A program made the translations under genes and the position numbers. Under the pieces are notes generated by a model that was given only the letters and a program-made list of their open reading frames with translations, had not been told where the DNA came from and searched no databases. Shown here piece by piece: positions 23,648-34,394 of a stretch of DNA of 64,000 nt. The stretch lies in assembly GCF_017562075.2 (NCBI RefSeq), contig NW_024427588.1, positions 300,001 to 364,000 on the forward strand. The letters are read 5' to 3'. This DNA comes from Anopheles merus. Its lineage: Eukaryota; Arthropoda; Insecta; Diptera; Culicidae. Positions within the stretch are counted from its first letter, which is position 1. The number at the start of each line of letters is the position of its first letter.

Positions 23648-24540
23648 TTTATCCGGTTGCTATGGATCGCAATCCATGAGAATGGATCGCAATCAACTAC
23701 GTCTGAATCGTCGAGCCTACCACGCCTCCTCTGTCTTTGTGGACGGCCTAAAACGACTTAACGGGATGGGTCGTCCGTTTCCATGCGTACGAGCTGTTCG
23801 CTGCACGACAGTGAGGTCGCCGTACATCTCGTATAGTTCGCCATTATAACGGCTCCTCCATTATCCTTCCACACATACGGGGCCAAGTATCCTTCTGAGC
23901 ATCTTCCTCTCGAACGCGGCTAAGAGGGTTTTGTCAGATTAGGATAGTGTCCATGTCTCAGAGGCGTATGTGAGTACCGGTAATATATAAGTACTATATA
24001 GTCCCAGCTTCGTCCGTAGCGATTTGGTAAACTGATTTATTTGAGGTGAACTGATTTTCCTGGCTGTAGAATGACCGGTTGGCAGCCAGCATCCTTGCGC
24101 GCAAATCAGCTTCTATGCTATTGTCGTTGCTGACCTTTGACCCAAGATAGGTGAATTGTGGGACGACTTCAAAAGTGCGTACACCTATCTGCACGTCACG
24201 CGTACGTAGGCTTGGATTATGTTTTGGTAGGGCCGCTGATGCTTTCACCATCAGTTTGGTCTTTTCCTCGTTTATCTGCAATCCGAGGCTCTCTGCGCCT
24301 GCTCGATCCCTTGGTAGGCTTCTGCTACATAGGAGAGCCGCAGACCAATGATGTCTATATCATCAGCGTATGCCAGGATCTGGGTTGACTTATAGAAGAT
24401 GGTTCCCGTAGTTTCCACCCTCGAGTCGCGGATGGCCCTCTCTAGCGCCAGGTTGAATAGGAGACAGGCAAGCCCGTCCCCCTGCAAACCCCGGCAAACC
24501 CTTGGTGGTAGCAAAAGGTCCTGAGAGTTTTCCATCCACC
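23648..24540 (-). pseudogene. RTE-type LINE reverse-transcriptase fragment
   Basis: Minus-strand motifs in order: GDGLACLLFNLALERAIRD, ILAYADDIDIIG (catalytic YADD-type, near 24375), then KTKLMV and FTYLGSKVSNDNS. The C-terminal YDELYEMYGDLTV region is present further down (about 23855-23830) but rearranged. Stops and frameshifts are present. Sits in the gap of the A-rich LINE. Confidence 0.75.
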
Positions 24541-24892
24541 CTCAGAAATGGGAAAAGATTAAGGCAAAAATTGCATGTATACCATCTCACGTTAGAATAC
24601 ATGGGAACGAAATAGTAGATGAGTTGGCAAATAAGGGCATAGTTTCTAACATGACAATAGATAATAAAATTAGATTTACAGATGCCTAAAATATTTTTAA
24701 AAGATAAATGGGAGAAAACACAAAAAATAAAATAGAGAGGCAGCAGAAATAAAAGGATAAAACACCTAAATTTTCGAAAAGAATTCCCAAAAGTAATATG
24801 GCACAAAACATAAAGTTTAGTGGAAAACAAATTAGAATTGCAAATTGAATCCTGGCAGGACATGACTTTTCGGAATGTTGGTTAACGAAAAT

Positions 24893-25203
24893 TATGACGA
24901 GCTATACGAGATGTACGGCGACCTCACTGTCGTACTGCGTATAAAGCTCGCCAGGCTCCGGTGGGCTGGCCATGTTATACGCATGGAAACGGACGACCCA
25001 GCCCGTAAAGTCTTTTTAGGCCGTCCACAAGGACAGAGGAGGCGTGGTAGGCCCAAATTGAGGTGGCAAGATGGCGTGGAGGCGTCCGCCATTAAGGCCG
25101 GGATAACGGACTGGCAGACGAAGGCGCGAGACCGTGAGCGGTTTCGGACACTCCTGAGGCAGGCCAAGACCGCAAAGCGGTTGTAGTGCCGGATAAACGA
25201 AAC
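24893..25203 (+). mobile_element. 5'-truncated RTE-type LINE 3' end with 13-bp duplication
   Basis: Encodes the LINE C-terminus (ELYEMYGDLTV..LRWAGHV.RM..RRRGRPKLRWQDGV) to a stop at 25184-25186, followed by a short 3' end CCGGATAAACG without poly-A. Flanked by GGTTAACGAAAAT at 24880-24892 and 25204-25216. Same family as 23648-24540, opposite strand. Only about 311 bp, a typical truncated insertion. Confidence 0.8.
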
Positions 25204-25677
25204 GGTTAACGAAAATGAAAATTAAACAAAATGGAGAATGCGTTTACATGTAGGACATCAAACACAGGGTGGCACATCATTTTCGATTGCCAGAAGTATA
25301 ACAGACCTAACACAATCACTTTCAATGGGCTTAATGAAAAATAGAAATAAGAGTCAGGAAGCTATCTGAAACAAATTGTTAATATGATCTCCTCACATAA
25401 AATGGAATTTTAAAAGAAAAAAATACTAATATGAAAAAAAACAAACAAAAGAAGAGGAAATGAGAATATCTCTTGCAAACCTTCCCGAGAGGAAAGAATA
25501 TAGCAAAGAGTCGTTCTTTCTCTATTAAACTGTAAAACTATTTTAAAAAAATCAATCTATCAAGAAAAACTATACCCAAAATAGTGAAAAGAAAAAGAAA
25601 AATAGGAAAAAAGCAATAATATACTCTTGTAATGACCACTGATTTTAAAATAATTGACTAACAGAAGACCGATTACT

Positions 25678-25792
25678 GAAGAACTGAAGGCGGAAGAAAT
25701 GAAGACGGAAGAACTGAAGACGCCAGAACTGAAGACGGAAGAACTGAAGACGCCAGAACTGAAGACGGAAGAACTGAAGGCTGAAGACTTAA
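25678..25792. repeat. 15-bp minisatellite with 30-bp higher-order unit
   Basis: Units GAACTGAAGACGGAA and GAACTGAAGACGCCA alternate, about seven 15-bp units in all. Divisible by three, so frames through it give Ser/Val/Phe-rich pseudo-ORFs. Confidence 0.9.
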
Positions 25793-26415
25793 GGTGAAAC
25801 GCTGAAGATGTTTCCAAATCAACGATCCAAAACAGAATGTTTCTTCATTGTAACACTTCATAAGATCGCACAGTTGACAGTATTATGGTCATACAGTCGT
25901 TGCCACCTAATTTAGGTTCTAAGGCATCAATTTTTGACAGCGCGCATCAATGTTTGACTCTACGCACCTATTTTTGTTTGTAAGTCATCAATTTTTGACT
26001 CCTGTAGGAATTTACAATTTTACAAGGTATTTAAGAAGATTTTTAACAATTGTTATTGCTCCTCTCATAAAAAATATTGTGAATGAAACATTTTCAACCT
26101 CTGCAATTTGAAAACCCTGAGAGAGTTGACTGTAATCATCACTTCATCGACTAATTTATCACTCTTTCGGAGACCTTTTTCCTTCTGTACCGACACTTCT
26201 TTGTGTGATGATTTCCTCCGTGTGTTCATGAAATAACTTACACCATAGTTGAATGGCACAGCGTCGAACAAATGCATTTATTGGTAATGTAGTGAAGCTA
26301 GAATACATAATCCAAACAAATTAGGAAATAAACACAATCGGGAAAGACATTTTTCAACATACCATGGTGCTAGATGTTGAGCACTTTCAAGGATCCTTTT
26401 TCCGTCTTGTTGTTC
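25793..26415. other. No recognised gene
   Basis: Contains three loose CATCAATTTTTGAC repeats at about 25925-26005. The minus-strand ORF 26065-26277 has no domain I recognise. Confidence 0.35.
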
Positions 26416-26423
26416 ATTTATAT

Positions 26424-28287
26424 CAGCTGTGTCAAACTCATTTCATCAGAGAGCCGCAAGTACAGATTTTCAGTTATTCGCGGGCCGCATAGTTGATAAT
26501 AAAAAATATACTCCAATATTTATATAGTATACTGTTTAAAATCATTATTGTTAAACAAATTGACTTTGTATGCTCCTCGCTTCAAATCTGGAATTGTTTC
26601 TTATTTAAAAATTTGCGATGTTATATTTCATTGTGCTCTTTTTTATTAAAAAAAAACGTTTGATGTACTTTTAAGAAAATATCGCACAACCACACTTTTT
26701 CACTGAGGTAGGTAGGGGAAGTCTAGCAGCCTACTGCGTATCTTTTTCAAGGAATCCAAGCTATCCATCGCTGGATGAATTACAAAAATATTGTCCTGCA
26801 ATTTTACTTTTACTTATTTTTATAGAGACTTTGAGGTCTAGCTCATTCGCCTCTTTCCTGCAATTTTTTGGCAGATCAAGAGAAAAATTGTAATATAACG
26901 TGTTTAAACATTCCTTTTTACAAATTTCCAAGTTCCAAGTGGTGGTATATTCATTACTTATAACAAGAACTCGTATAATACGAAACATTTTGGTAAATTA
27001 CGATAATTTTATCTGACGAAGATTCGTGGTGTGTGATCCCATAAAGATCAACAAATATTTTTTGGCACTTGAGGCGTTTTAAATGATTCGCGAATTGAGG
27101 TATGGACTTTGTGAGCTAATCTATTAATAAGCTATGTATTGCAGGGCTTCGGCATTTCGATTATTTGAATCCTTAATCTAAATTCCTCTATCTTAAGCGT
27201 AATCATTTCATTTTGGTTTTGATTTTTGGGGAGGTTGGAAAGTACATTAATTCATCTTGTAGAATGGGGGTACGAATAATTTCAACTTGGTTACAATCGC
27301 TTTCAATGAGTCATAAACAATAGATTTTAATATGTCAAGAAACGAGGTTTGTATTTTATTTTGCATGAACTATGTGAAATAAATAATTTGATTCGCAAGT
27401 TGATTAAAAAAATAATCTTAGCACATTCAATCGTCACCAGATCTCGGATGGTTCGATACACGAACTGCGATTATCTCACCTACCTGTCAGATTTTATAAC
27501 AGAATTGACAGCTCAAGTCATACGCGATTTTCGCGGTACCACGACGACCTCGGTTCGTCTATTTCTAGCCTAACGTTTTAAGGTGGCATGGCTATGAAAA
27601 AAAAACAGAAGTAGATCCAATCGAACATCAAAAAATTTAACATTCTAAGGTCGCAGCCGTACAGATCTGTTCGGAGCAATTCGGAGCCGACTGAAGCCTT
27701 TACTCGGCAGTCAGAGGCATTAAGATCGGTAGGATCGTCAGAAATGGTTCCGACTCCAGACTAGCCGCTCCGTGCGACAATCGATGACTCCAACGGTTCC
27801 TTATGACTCTAGACGGCTCTATAGGCTTCGGACGGCAACGAAACTTGGTTTGACAATCCATCACTAGTTGTTGCAAAGATTCCAAGTGTGTGTATCAAGT
27901 TATTTTCATTCCTATTTCGTTTCTAGACAGTTGACACAAATCTGTTTTTCCATATAAAATGTGCAATCGATTCTGCACAAAATTATGCTAATATTCAGAA
28001 TTTAATCGAAACATAGTACGGCTGAGGTTGCATTCGATATAATGTTTCTTAAGGGTTTCGGTTGTTCTGTACGTACGTGTAGAATAAGTTTGTTAGATGT
28101 CATGGGTACATTAATGTTAATTTCGAAGAATATAGCAACAAAATGACTGTTCTTCTCTAAAAATTTGAATACACTTCGACAAATAGTAATAACAGATTTT
28201 TGATTTGCAGTGCTTTAAGCAATTTTCAAAATATTCATGCGGGCCGCATTCAAAACCGGCCCGCGGGCCGCCAGTTTGACACACCTG
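26424..28287. mobile_element. hAT-like non-autonomous element, second family
   Basis: Ends CAGCTGTGTCAAACTC and GTTTGACACACCTG, with GC-rich subterminal GGGCCGC repeats, and a perfect 8-bp duplication ATTTATAT (26416-26423 and 28288-28295). 1864 bp. No transposase found; short ORFs (26761-26988, 27349-27573, 27700-27885) are not recognised. Confidence 0.92.
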
Positions 28288-28629
28288 ATTTATATCAATA
28301 ATAAATATATGTTCTTAATTATAACATAACGGCAAAAAAAATTCAACCATCTCCAAGAAAATATTCCTTTGAATTATTTTTAGATTCTATATGACACAAG
28401 GTTGACTGTTTTTCATGCAAAACCTTTTCCATTCAATTTTGTTGAAGATTCAAACGTGAATGCACTTTTTTATGTACGCCGAAAGAGATTGTGGACTGTT
28501 TAAATTTTACGATTACGATACGCTGAGTTAAACGATAATTGAGTTCACAAAAATAAGTAGTTAGCACACATTTTTGAAAATATTTCCATTTAATGTTTTG
28601 GTAATGTTACAGTCAAGAGCAGCTTATCA

Positions 28630-29110
28630 AATCTGCTACAAAGGCAAATCATGTGCAAACAGCACTAATGACCACGGTGGTGGCTGGCATGTCTGTTACA
28701 ATAAAGAATATTGTAGATACGAATGCAATTATGGAAAAAAGCAGCGAAACTATCCTGGAAACAGAAAACACTGTCCAGCGACCGATGTTTCATCCTGCGG
28801 TCGTTGCCAACAAGCAACAAATGGACATTTTAGAGTTCAGTCTTTCATTGACATCATTTCATGCAGAAGCGTTAGAAAACTGATTAAAAGCACAAATTTT
28901 ATCAACAGATAAATTTCAAAGGATTCATTAATTATTTTACAATGTGTTCAGTTTGTAATACAGTGCAACTGGAGAGATGTTTCGCGAAATGGCTCGGAAA
29001 AGGTAACGTTAGTGGCATACCGAAACATTCTGAATGTCTTCAAACGGGTAGGAGGTGCCCATACAACAGAAAAATATGTCGAACAATTCTTAAAAAAAAA
29101 AAAAAAATTA
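28630..29110 (+). pseudogene. Decayed coding remnant, possibly DUF4806-like
   Basis: Two frames are open over 28574-28912, one Cys-rich and one of ordinary composition (28653-28883). The second continues after three or so stops in the same frame to about 29106 (CNWRDVSRNGSEK..TEKYVEQFLKKKKK), loosely like the C-terminus of DUF4806 proteins often found in insect transposons. Identity is a guess; stops indicate a dead copy. The alternative is a Cys-rich exon in the other frame (nine Cys). Confidence 0.3.
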
Positions 29111-29449
29111 GTTATGCAAAAAGTACAAGCTTAACAAGAGGAATAAAACTAAAAGCGTGGTGCATAAAGCGCACAAGTGAAACAAAAAACAAACGAACTT
29201 ATTAAGTTATTTTAGTATTGTTGACTATTACTTAGTTAGGAACATATCAGTTTTTTTTATTTATTTTTTTTTATTCAGGAGTGACGGTCCAAAAAGGCCG
29301 TATTGCTTAAAAGTAGAGTATACAAATATATTTCATGGCGCTTCTATCCATACTGGCTGGGAGACATTTCCTTCTCTGAGCCATGGAAGGGCACCTTATC
29401 CCGGGTGTACTCGGACGGTTTGGTTTTAATCAATCCAGTCCATGATTTT

Positions 29450-29700
29450 GCGGTCCTATGAGCGTGGCGAAGGTCTTCATCATTCGGGTTTCGAGGTTGT
29501 ATATTCCAGTTCAGTGTTCCAAATGGCATTGCGGGGGTCTGTATCGTGTGGATTCCAGGCATTTCGTCGGATCCATCTATCAGAAGCGGTCCGAGTATAT
29601 TCCCATTTAGTGGCCCAAATGACATTGCGAGGGTCTATATCATTGTAGTCCATTCCTTCAGTAGTGACATGGTGGGGGTCTGTATCGTTCCAGTTATCTA
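29450..29700 (-). repeat. Degenerate repeats in the LINE 3' region
   Basis: GACATTGCGGGGGTCTGTAT and variants occur at about 29526, 29619 and 29666, with a weaker one near 29460. In the minus frame they give repeated DTDPRNAIW-like peptides. Confidence 0.55.
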
Positions 29701-30554
29701 ATAAATCCTTGCAAGAACATCGTTCAAGCAAAGATCTTCTGCCTGCCGTCAATGCCGATTACTCAGCCATACACATTGCACTCATTCATTCTTATATTCA
29801 TGCATACATTCATCACAAACATACAAGCGATGTACAACATGTAACACATAGACAAACAAGAGGGAATAACATAGGATGCAAGATTGCTTGTTGCCAATAA
29901 AGTTAGTTGGGTCACAGACATTTTGCTTAAGGAAAGTCACACAGTTAAGCCGTTTTCCCTACAGAAATTGAATATGGCCTTTCCCATATTCCCAGTCCGA
30001 TGCAGCTAATATATCCCGAATCGGAATATCAGTACATTTTCCCAGTCTTTCGACCGCGTCCAGCAAGGCAGGTCGAGCAGACTCGTATTCCACAAAAGAT
30101 GATCCACGTCGTGGAATCCAAGCCCGCAGCCACATACCTTGGAGTCGACCAGTCCTATACGCTGGAGATGTGCACCCAATGCGAAATGATTAGACCTAAG
30201 TCTAGACATCATTCGAATGAACGCACGATCGGCAGGGGTGTTATGGAACCAAGGCTTACACGAGGAGTGATTGAGTATAGAAACCTTCCGAGTTCATCCG
30301 AGTCCCACAGATTTTGCTAACGTGCCATGCAAAACGCCTGTGGGGCCTGCAAGAACTCATGAGGAAGGATAGGCCTATCAAAAAATGACCCTTCTGCAGC
30401 TCCCCTTTTGGCCAAATGATCTGCCTGCTCATTTCCTGGTATACCACAATGAGCAGGCTACCATACTAAAGATATGCGAAACGATTTTTCAAACAGTGAG
30501 CTTAACAATTTATTTAACAAAATGGTCTGGGCTCTTAACAGCCTTTACGGATTT

Positions 30555-31160
30555 TTATGCTTCGATAGTGCTTAGGCTGTCAGAAAAAAATACATATTGA
30601 TCCGCAGGGCATGCACTTATCAATAATAAGGCATAAAAGATTGCGGCGAGCTCCGCTACACATACTGAGCATGGTTGGCGTAATTTAAATAATGCTTCGG
30701 AGCACGTGTTGTATACACTAAATCCAATGCCCTGCTCTGATGAGGATCCGTCAGTATAAAAATGGTTACTGTTAGCATGGCCATGTTTCTCCACAAATTT
30801 GCTGGGAATTGTCATCCGGCGAAGGTTATCGGGGATACCTTTAATTTCCTCCTTCAATGAGGTATCTACACTTAAAATGGAACTGCAGGACTCTGCTAAG
30901 CTGGCACTAGTTATACTTTGAGAAGTACTAGGGTGCACCTGTAAGGAAACAAAATAATGATAGACCTTCATGATTTTGCATTTCGAACCTATCTCCTGCA
31001 GTGTTTCAATGTTTTCGATAATCAAGGGATTTGATACTGTAGAGCGGACGAAAAGGCGAAGCGATATTAACTCAAAACGTAGCTTTAGTGGCATCACTCC
31101 GGACATCACTTCGAGTGACATGTTGTCGCATGCTAAGACAGCGATACTGAATCCTCTCAA
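30555..31160 (-). pseudogene. RNase H region of the I-type LINE
   Basis: Open for 201 residues. FYTDGSS, AELAAI and FSDSLS supply the Asp, Glu and Asp of an RNase H active site (about residues 138, 169 and 193). The frame then breaks. The downstream minus-strand frames 30447-30256 and 30212-30006 carry the conserved HVD-HLLWN-type C-terminal motif. Confidence 0.75.
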
Positions 31161-31243
31161 GTCGAATTAAATGCGACTTGGCTGTCCAGTGGAAGCATAT
31201 GCAACTATACTCGAAGACGGACAGTATCGTAGTCTTATATAGG

Positions 31244-31715
31244 TTAAGGACATCTTTGGTGTGTGTCTTTGGTGCGTGAGTCCGGTACTCGTTCTGAGAA
31301 AATTGATCCTTCTTGTACCCTTCTGTACCAGTTAGTCAATATGTGTCCTCCATACATTTTTGCTATCAAACCAAACCCTAGGTATCGAAAAGATCTGGCA
31401 ATGGAAATCTTTTTACCATATAAGAAGATATCGACCTTTAAGTCAACCAAATTCAAGCGTCTATTACTCTCAGTGTTGTAAAAGAAAGAGAATATCAGCA
31501 TTTCCGTTTTCTCTGGAGAAAACTCGATACCTAGGTTTGTGGCCCACACTTCTAAATTGTTGAGTGTGGTTTGCAAAGGACTTTGAAGGTCGGCGATGTT
31601 GTTGCTGGCGACTGATACAACACTGTCGTCCGCCAATTGCCTAAGGCTGCAGCCAGGTGCAAGGCAAGTATCTATATCGTTGACATAAAAATTGTACAAC
31701 AAGGGGCTCAAACAG
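31244..31715 (-). pseudogene. Reverse-transcriptase remnant of the I-type LINE
   Basis: CLSPLLYNFYVNDID followed by LADDSVV, in the position of the catalytic YADD (Tyr replaced by Leu), then FSPEKTEMLIFS and RYLG. Only the palm and thumb side remains. It continues into the RNase H region through further stops. Confidence 0.75.
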
Positions 31716-32254
31716 AACCCTAGAAATAGGTCTATTGCGCTGGGTCGTGCCTTAGGTGAGGGCACCCTAGTTGCTTCACCATAGTTTAGAATTGTCAAAC
31801 TGTGTGTGTCGCAGATATCCCTAATGATTGGTGCACGATTATCGTCATGCGTTAAAGTCGCCCAGGCGTTACTACTGTCTCAAGATCCTTGTTGATCTTC
31901 TTTGGATACAAATTGGCTCCCAGTGGGATATAAGTTGAGGCAATAGAAACTAGTGTTGGGAATTTCGTTAAAAAAAAGGAACGGAACGGAACTAGTTCAT
32001 TTTTCAAAAAGAACGGAACGTGAACCTGGGGTGCAAATGAACCGACCCAGAGCTGTCACTGTCAAGCCAAACTGTCATCCGGGGGGGGGGGGGGGGGGGG
32101 TGTTATTTGAGAGAGGATATGAAAAGGCGTTTCTTAAATCATCCTTCTGAAATCACCAAATCCAAATGGGTTCATCCTATATCCAGTAAGCTGTACTAGC
32201 TGTGCTAATATAAAGCATGCATTTATTATCTAGCATTTTTTTAACTTTGTAGAT

Positions 32255-32435
32255 GCGACGACCATTTTCGGTCAAAGCCTTCCTGTACCACTAATAGGCT
32301 TGGCTATCAGTAACTTAAATGCCCATAGCAGGATAATCATCCCAGCGTATGGGGGCACGATCCATTCGAGGCTTTTACCCATGCCGATGTTATTGAGCGG
32401 TAGGAGTTGACGATTGTATCACGAGATTGACTAAT
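32255..32435 (-). mobile_element. SINE (tRNA-derived), degraded
   Basis: Follows the body of the family in order (GGTCAAAGCCTTCCTGTACC, CATAGCAGGATAATC, GGGGGCACGATCCATTCGAG, GAGTTGACGATTGTA) with many changes. Nested in the third hAT family. Confidence 0.75.
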
Positions 32436-33003
32436 TATTTGAAGTTCACTTACTACTTACAACAAATAGTTTTTTTTTCACATAAATCGTTTACAACATA
32501 ACGGCACTCAAACGGTTGTCGAATGGAACAGAATGCTTCGAATCGAATGGCTAAATATTGGAATCATGCCGAGTACCAAGATCAAGCGGATATCGTGGCA
32601 TAAAAAATAAATACATTTTATTTTTCGTTGTTCATAATCGCATATTAAAATACATCTCTTCCAACCCGTTCTGCCATATGAGTACAGATTTAAATTTTAT
32701 AATAATTATTTGTCTGGTTAGGATAAGCTAAATTATAACAAAAAGTATAATAGATGTTACAAATAACACCATAACACCAAATAACATATTTTGGTTTCGC
32801 TTATCACGATTTTTATAAACGATACGCGACGAAGTGCGATGAATATTCCTGTGAGCATGGGAGAGTGCACAGGCAACACATACTGTGTGCGAGAAAGAGT
32901 GAACAGTTATCTTGCATGCAGCAAGCAACAGCCGGACAAAGCCGGTTTTTTTAAAGAACGGAACGCACGAACGATAGCACCTTGCTGACAATATTGAAGC
33001 GGC

Positions 33004-33240
33004 AAAGACCGCAACGGAGTGAACGGAAAGAACGTATTGAACGGAATGGAATGAACGGAAAGAACGGAATGAACGGAAAGAACGAAATGAACGGAAAGAA
33101 CGAAATGAACGGAACGGAACGGAATGAACGGAATGAACGGAACGGAGCGGAATGAACGGAAAGAACGGAATGAACGGAACGGAACGATTTTGTATAAAGG
33201 ATCGGAACGGAACGGCCTACATAAAGAACGGAACTTTTTT
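33004..33240. repeat. GGAACG/GAACGGAAT tandem array
   Basis: Irregular mix of 5-, 6- and 10-bp steps of GAACG, GGAACG and GAACGGAATG. A few of the same motifs sit near the other end of the hAT (31980-32020), so the array may have grown from subterminal transposase-binding repeats. Confidence 0.85.
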
Positions 33241-33279
33241 ACTAGGTTCGGACCGGAACGGCCAACACTAATAGAAACG

Positions 33280-33644
33280 TCAAGATCCCCTAGCTTTGCC
33301 TGGATCGCGACGTATTCGATTACCTCGGGTGTGGGGAGGGGTATTCTGTTGAAGCTGTGACTTCTACGAATTCCAATTAACACTCCCCCACCACGCCTAT
33401 CGCTAGTTGGATCATGTCGATCTTGACGAATAATATTATATCCCGGGAAGGTAATATTTTTATCGGGTGAGAGCCAAGTTTCACTTAGGGCAAATGCGTT
33501 ACAATTGTGTTGCTCTATAAGTACTTTAAATGAGTCAATTTTACCTAAAAAACTTCTGCAGTCCCACTGTAGTATAGTGGTCATTGGAGGCATAAATCTT
33601 CCATACGGACCATCATATTGAGACAAGGCCATTTTGATAACCAC
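33280..33644 (-). pseudogene. Endonuclease domain of the I-type LINE
   Basis: APE-type endonuclease: TTILQWDCRS (the Asn of the usual WNCRS is Asp), then ALSETWLSP with the catalytic Glu, then GGGVLIGIR. The domain is split by the hAT at 31951-33270 and resumes on its other side with STYIPLG and SAIDL. After SAIDL (about 31715) it is fused directly to the polymerase, so several hundred residues have been deleted. Confidence 0.75.
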
Positions 33645-34394
33645 TGCTTGACCATTCCTCTTAGGAAAGGAAATGTCAGGGAAATCAATCCGGTAAGGGG
33701 TTCCGGAAGGTGGAGGGAGTCAAAGAGAGAGTGTAAAATCTCTGTCAGGATTGGAAGGGATGGCCTGGAGAAAGATCTGAGTTCGCTAGGGAACGCCAGA
33801 TTGCTGGGATTGGAAGGATTACGGGAACGAGGATGGGTGCGAGCATCACTTTGGGGGTTTGGAGCCCTGGGGTTGGCGTGGGGTCGCGTTGTCGTGACGT
33901 CGAGGTGCCTTTTTGAGTGAAGCTTTAACAATTTTTTTTAATGTCTTTTTGTTTGGTACCCGTGTTGTATGCAATCTTTTAACTCCATTTAATGGTGCCA
34001 GATTGGGCAACGGTTCATTACCCTCCAATAGGGAAAGGTTATCGAACGGATTCACACTTGAGGTGGACTTCAAAACATCGGCGTACGATCCTCTTGTATT
34101 CTGCAAGACGGCCCGTTTGTGTTCTGATTGTTTTTTTCGGTACACAGAACACAACGACCTTTCGTGCCATTCCTGCTTGCAGTGAATGCATTTCTGGGTT
34201 TCGGCCTTGCATTCGGATGTTGAATGCGATCCCTTGCATTTGCCACTCTTTACGGAATTTGTGCAGTAAGGCTCTGAATGTCCAAATCTGGCTACATTTT
34301 GTACAGCATGCTATTTTTTGCACAAATGGTCGACGGATGGGCACTCTGAGTCCTTCAATGTACAGCGTGTTTGGGAGGACTGTACCCTCAAAGG

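Larger units (their letters stand above)
21570..25440 (+). mobile_element. A-rich I-type LINE, decayed and interrupted
   Basis: Three blocks belong together. 21570-23180 holds an acidic/Asn-rich ORF1 remnant (21597-21854), endonuclease motifs (CLQETW at about 22115; IIMGDFS..H at about 22405-22430) and early reverse-transcriptase motifs (TAPDIDKI; AIPKPQKNP at about 22930). 24541-24879 holds the end of an RNase H (PSHVRIHGNE..DELA). 25217-25400 holds a short C-terminal zinc-finger-like region. The polymerase core is missing between blocks. Strong A bias on the coding strand and many stops. Confidence 0.65.
31951..33270. mobile_element. hAT-like element, third family, with GGAACG arrays
   Basis: Ends TAGTGTTGG and CCAACACTA with a perfect 8-bp duplication ATAGAAAC (31943-31950 and 33271-33278). 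Inside are a G18-type run (32083-32100), a degraded SINE (32255-32435) and a 230-bp array of GGAACG/GAACGGAAT units (about 33004-33240). No transposase. 1320 bp. Confidence 0.9.
29251..34386 (-). mobile_element. I-type LINE with RNase H, decayed, hit by two hATs
   Basis: Minus-strand order: ORF1 zinc-knuckle end (34380-33850), endonuclease (33644-33280, resuming 31940-31720), reverse transcriptase (31715-31244), RNase H (31160-30555), C-terminal His/Cys motif (about 30120-30060) and a long 3' tail ending in a T-rich tract (poly-A on the minus strand) at 29251-29273. It is broken by the hAT at 31951-33270 and by the hAT copy starting at 34395. A possible ORF1 start lies beyond the latter (about 37262-37430). 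RNase H after the polymerase marks the I group. Confidence 0.8.

Noticed and set aside
23648..25203. RTE fragments on both strands as one inverted gene
   Set aside because: The plus fragment has its own 13-bp duplication, so it is an independent truncated insertion.
25560..25861. Ser/Val/Phe-repeat ORFs on the minus strand
   Set aside because: Generated by the 15-bp minisatellite.
33004..33240. CRISPR-like array
   Set aside because: Units are contiguous 5-10 bp steps without unique spacers; nothing else in the window resembles CRISPR or cas genes.
32907..33270. Arg-Ser-Phe repeat part of the 33644-32907 ORF
   Set aside because: It is the GGAACG array of the hAT read in the LINE frame; only 33644-33280 is real LINE coding sequence.
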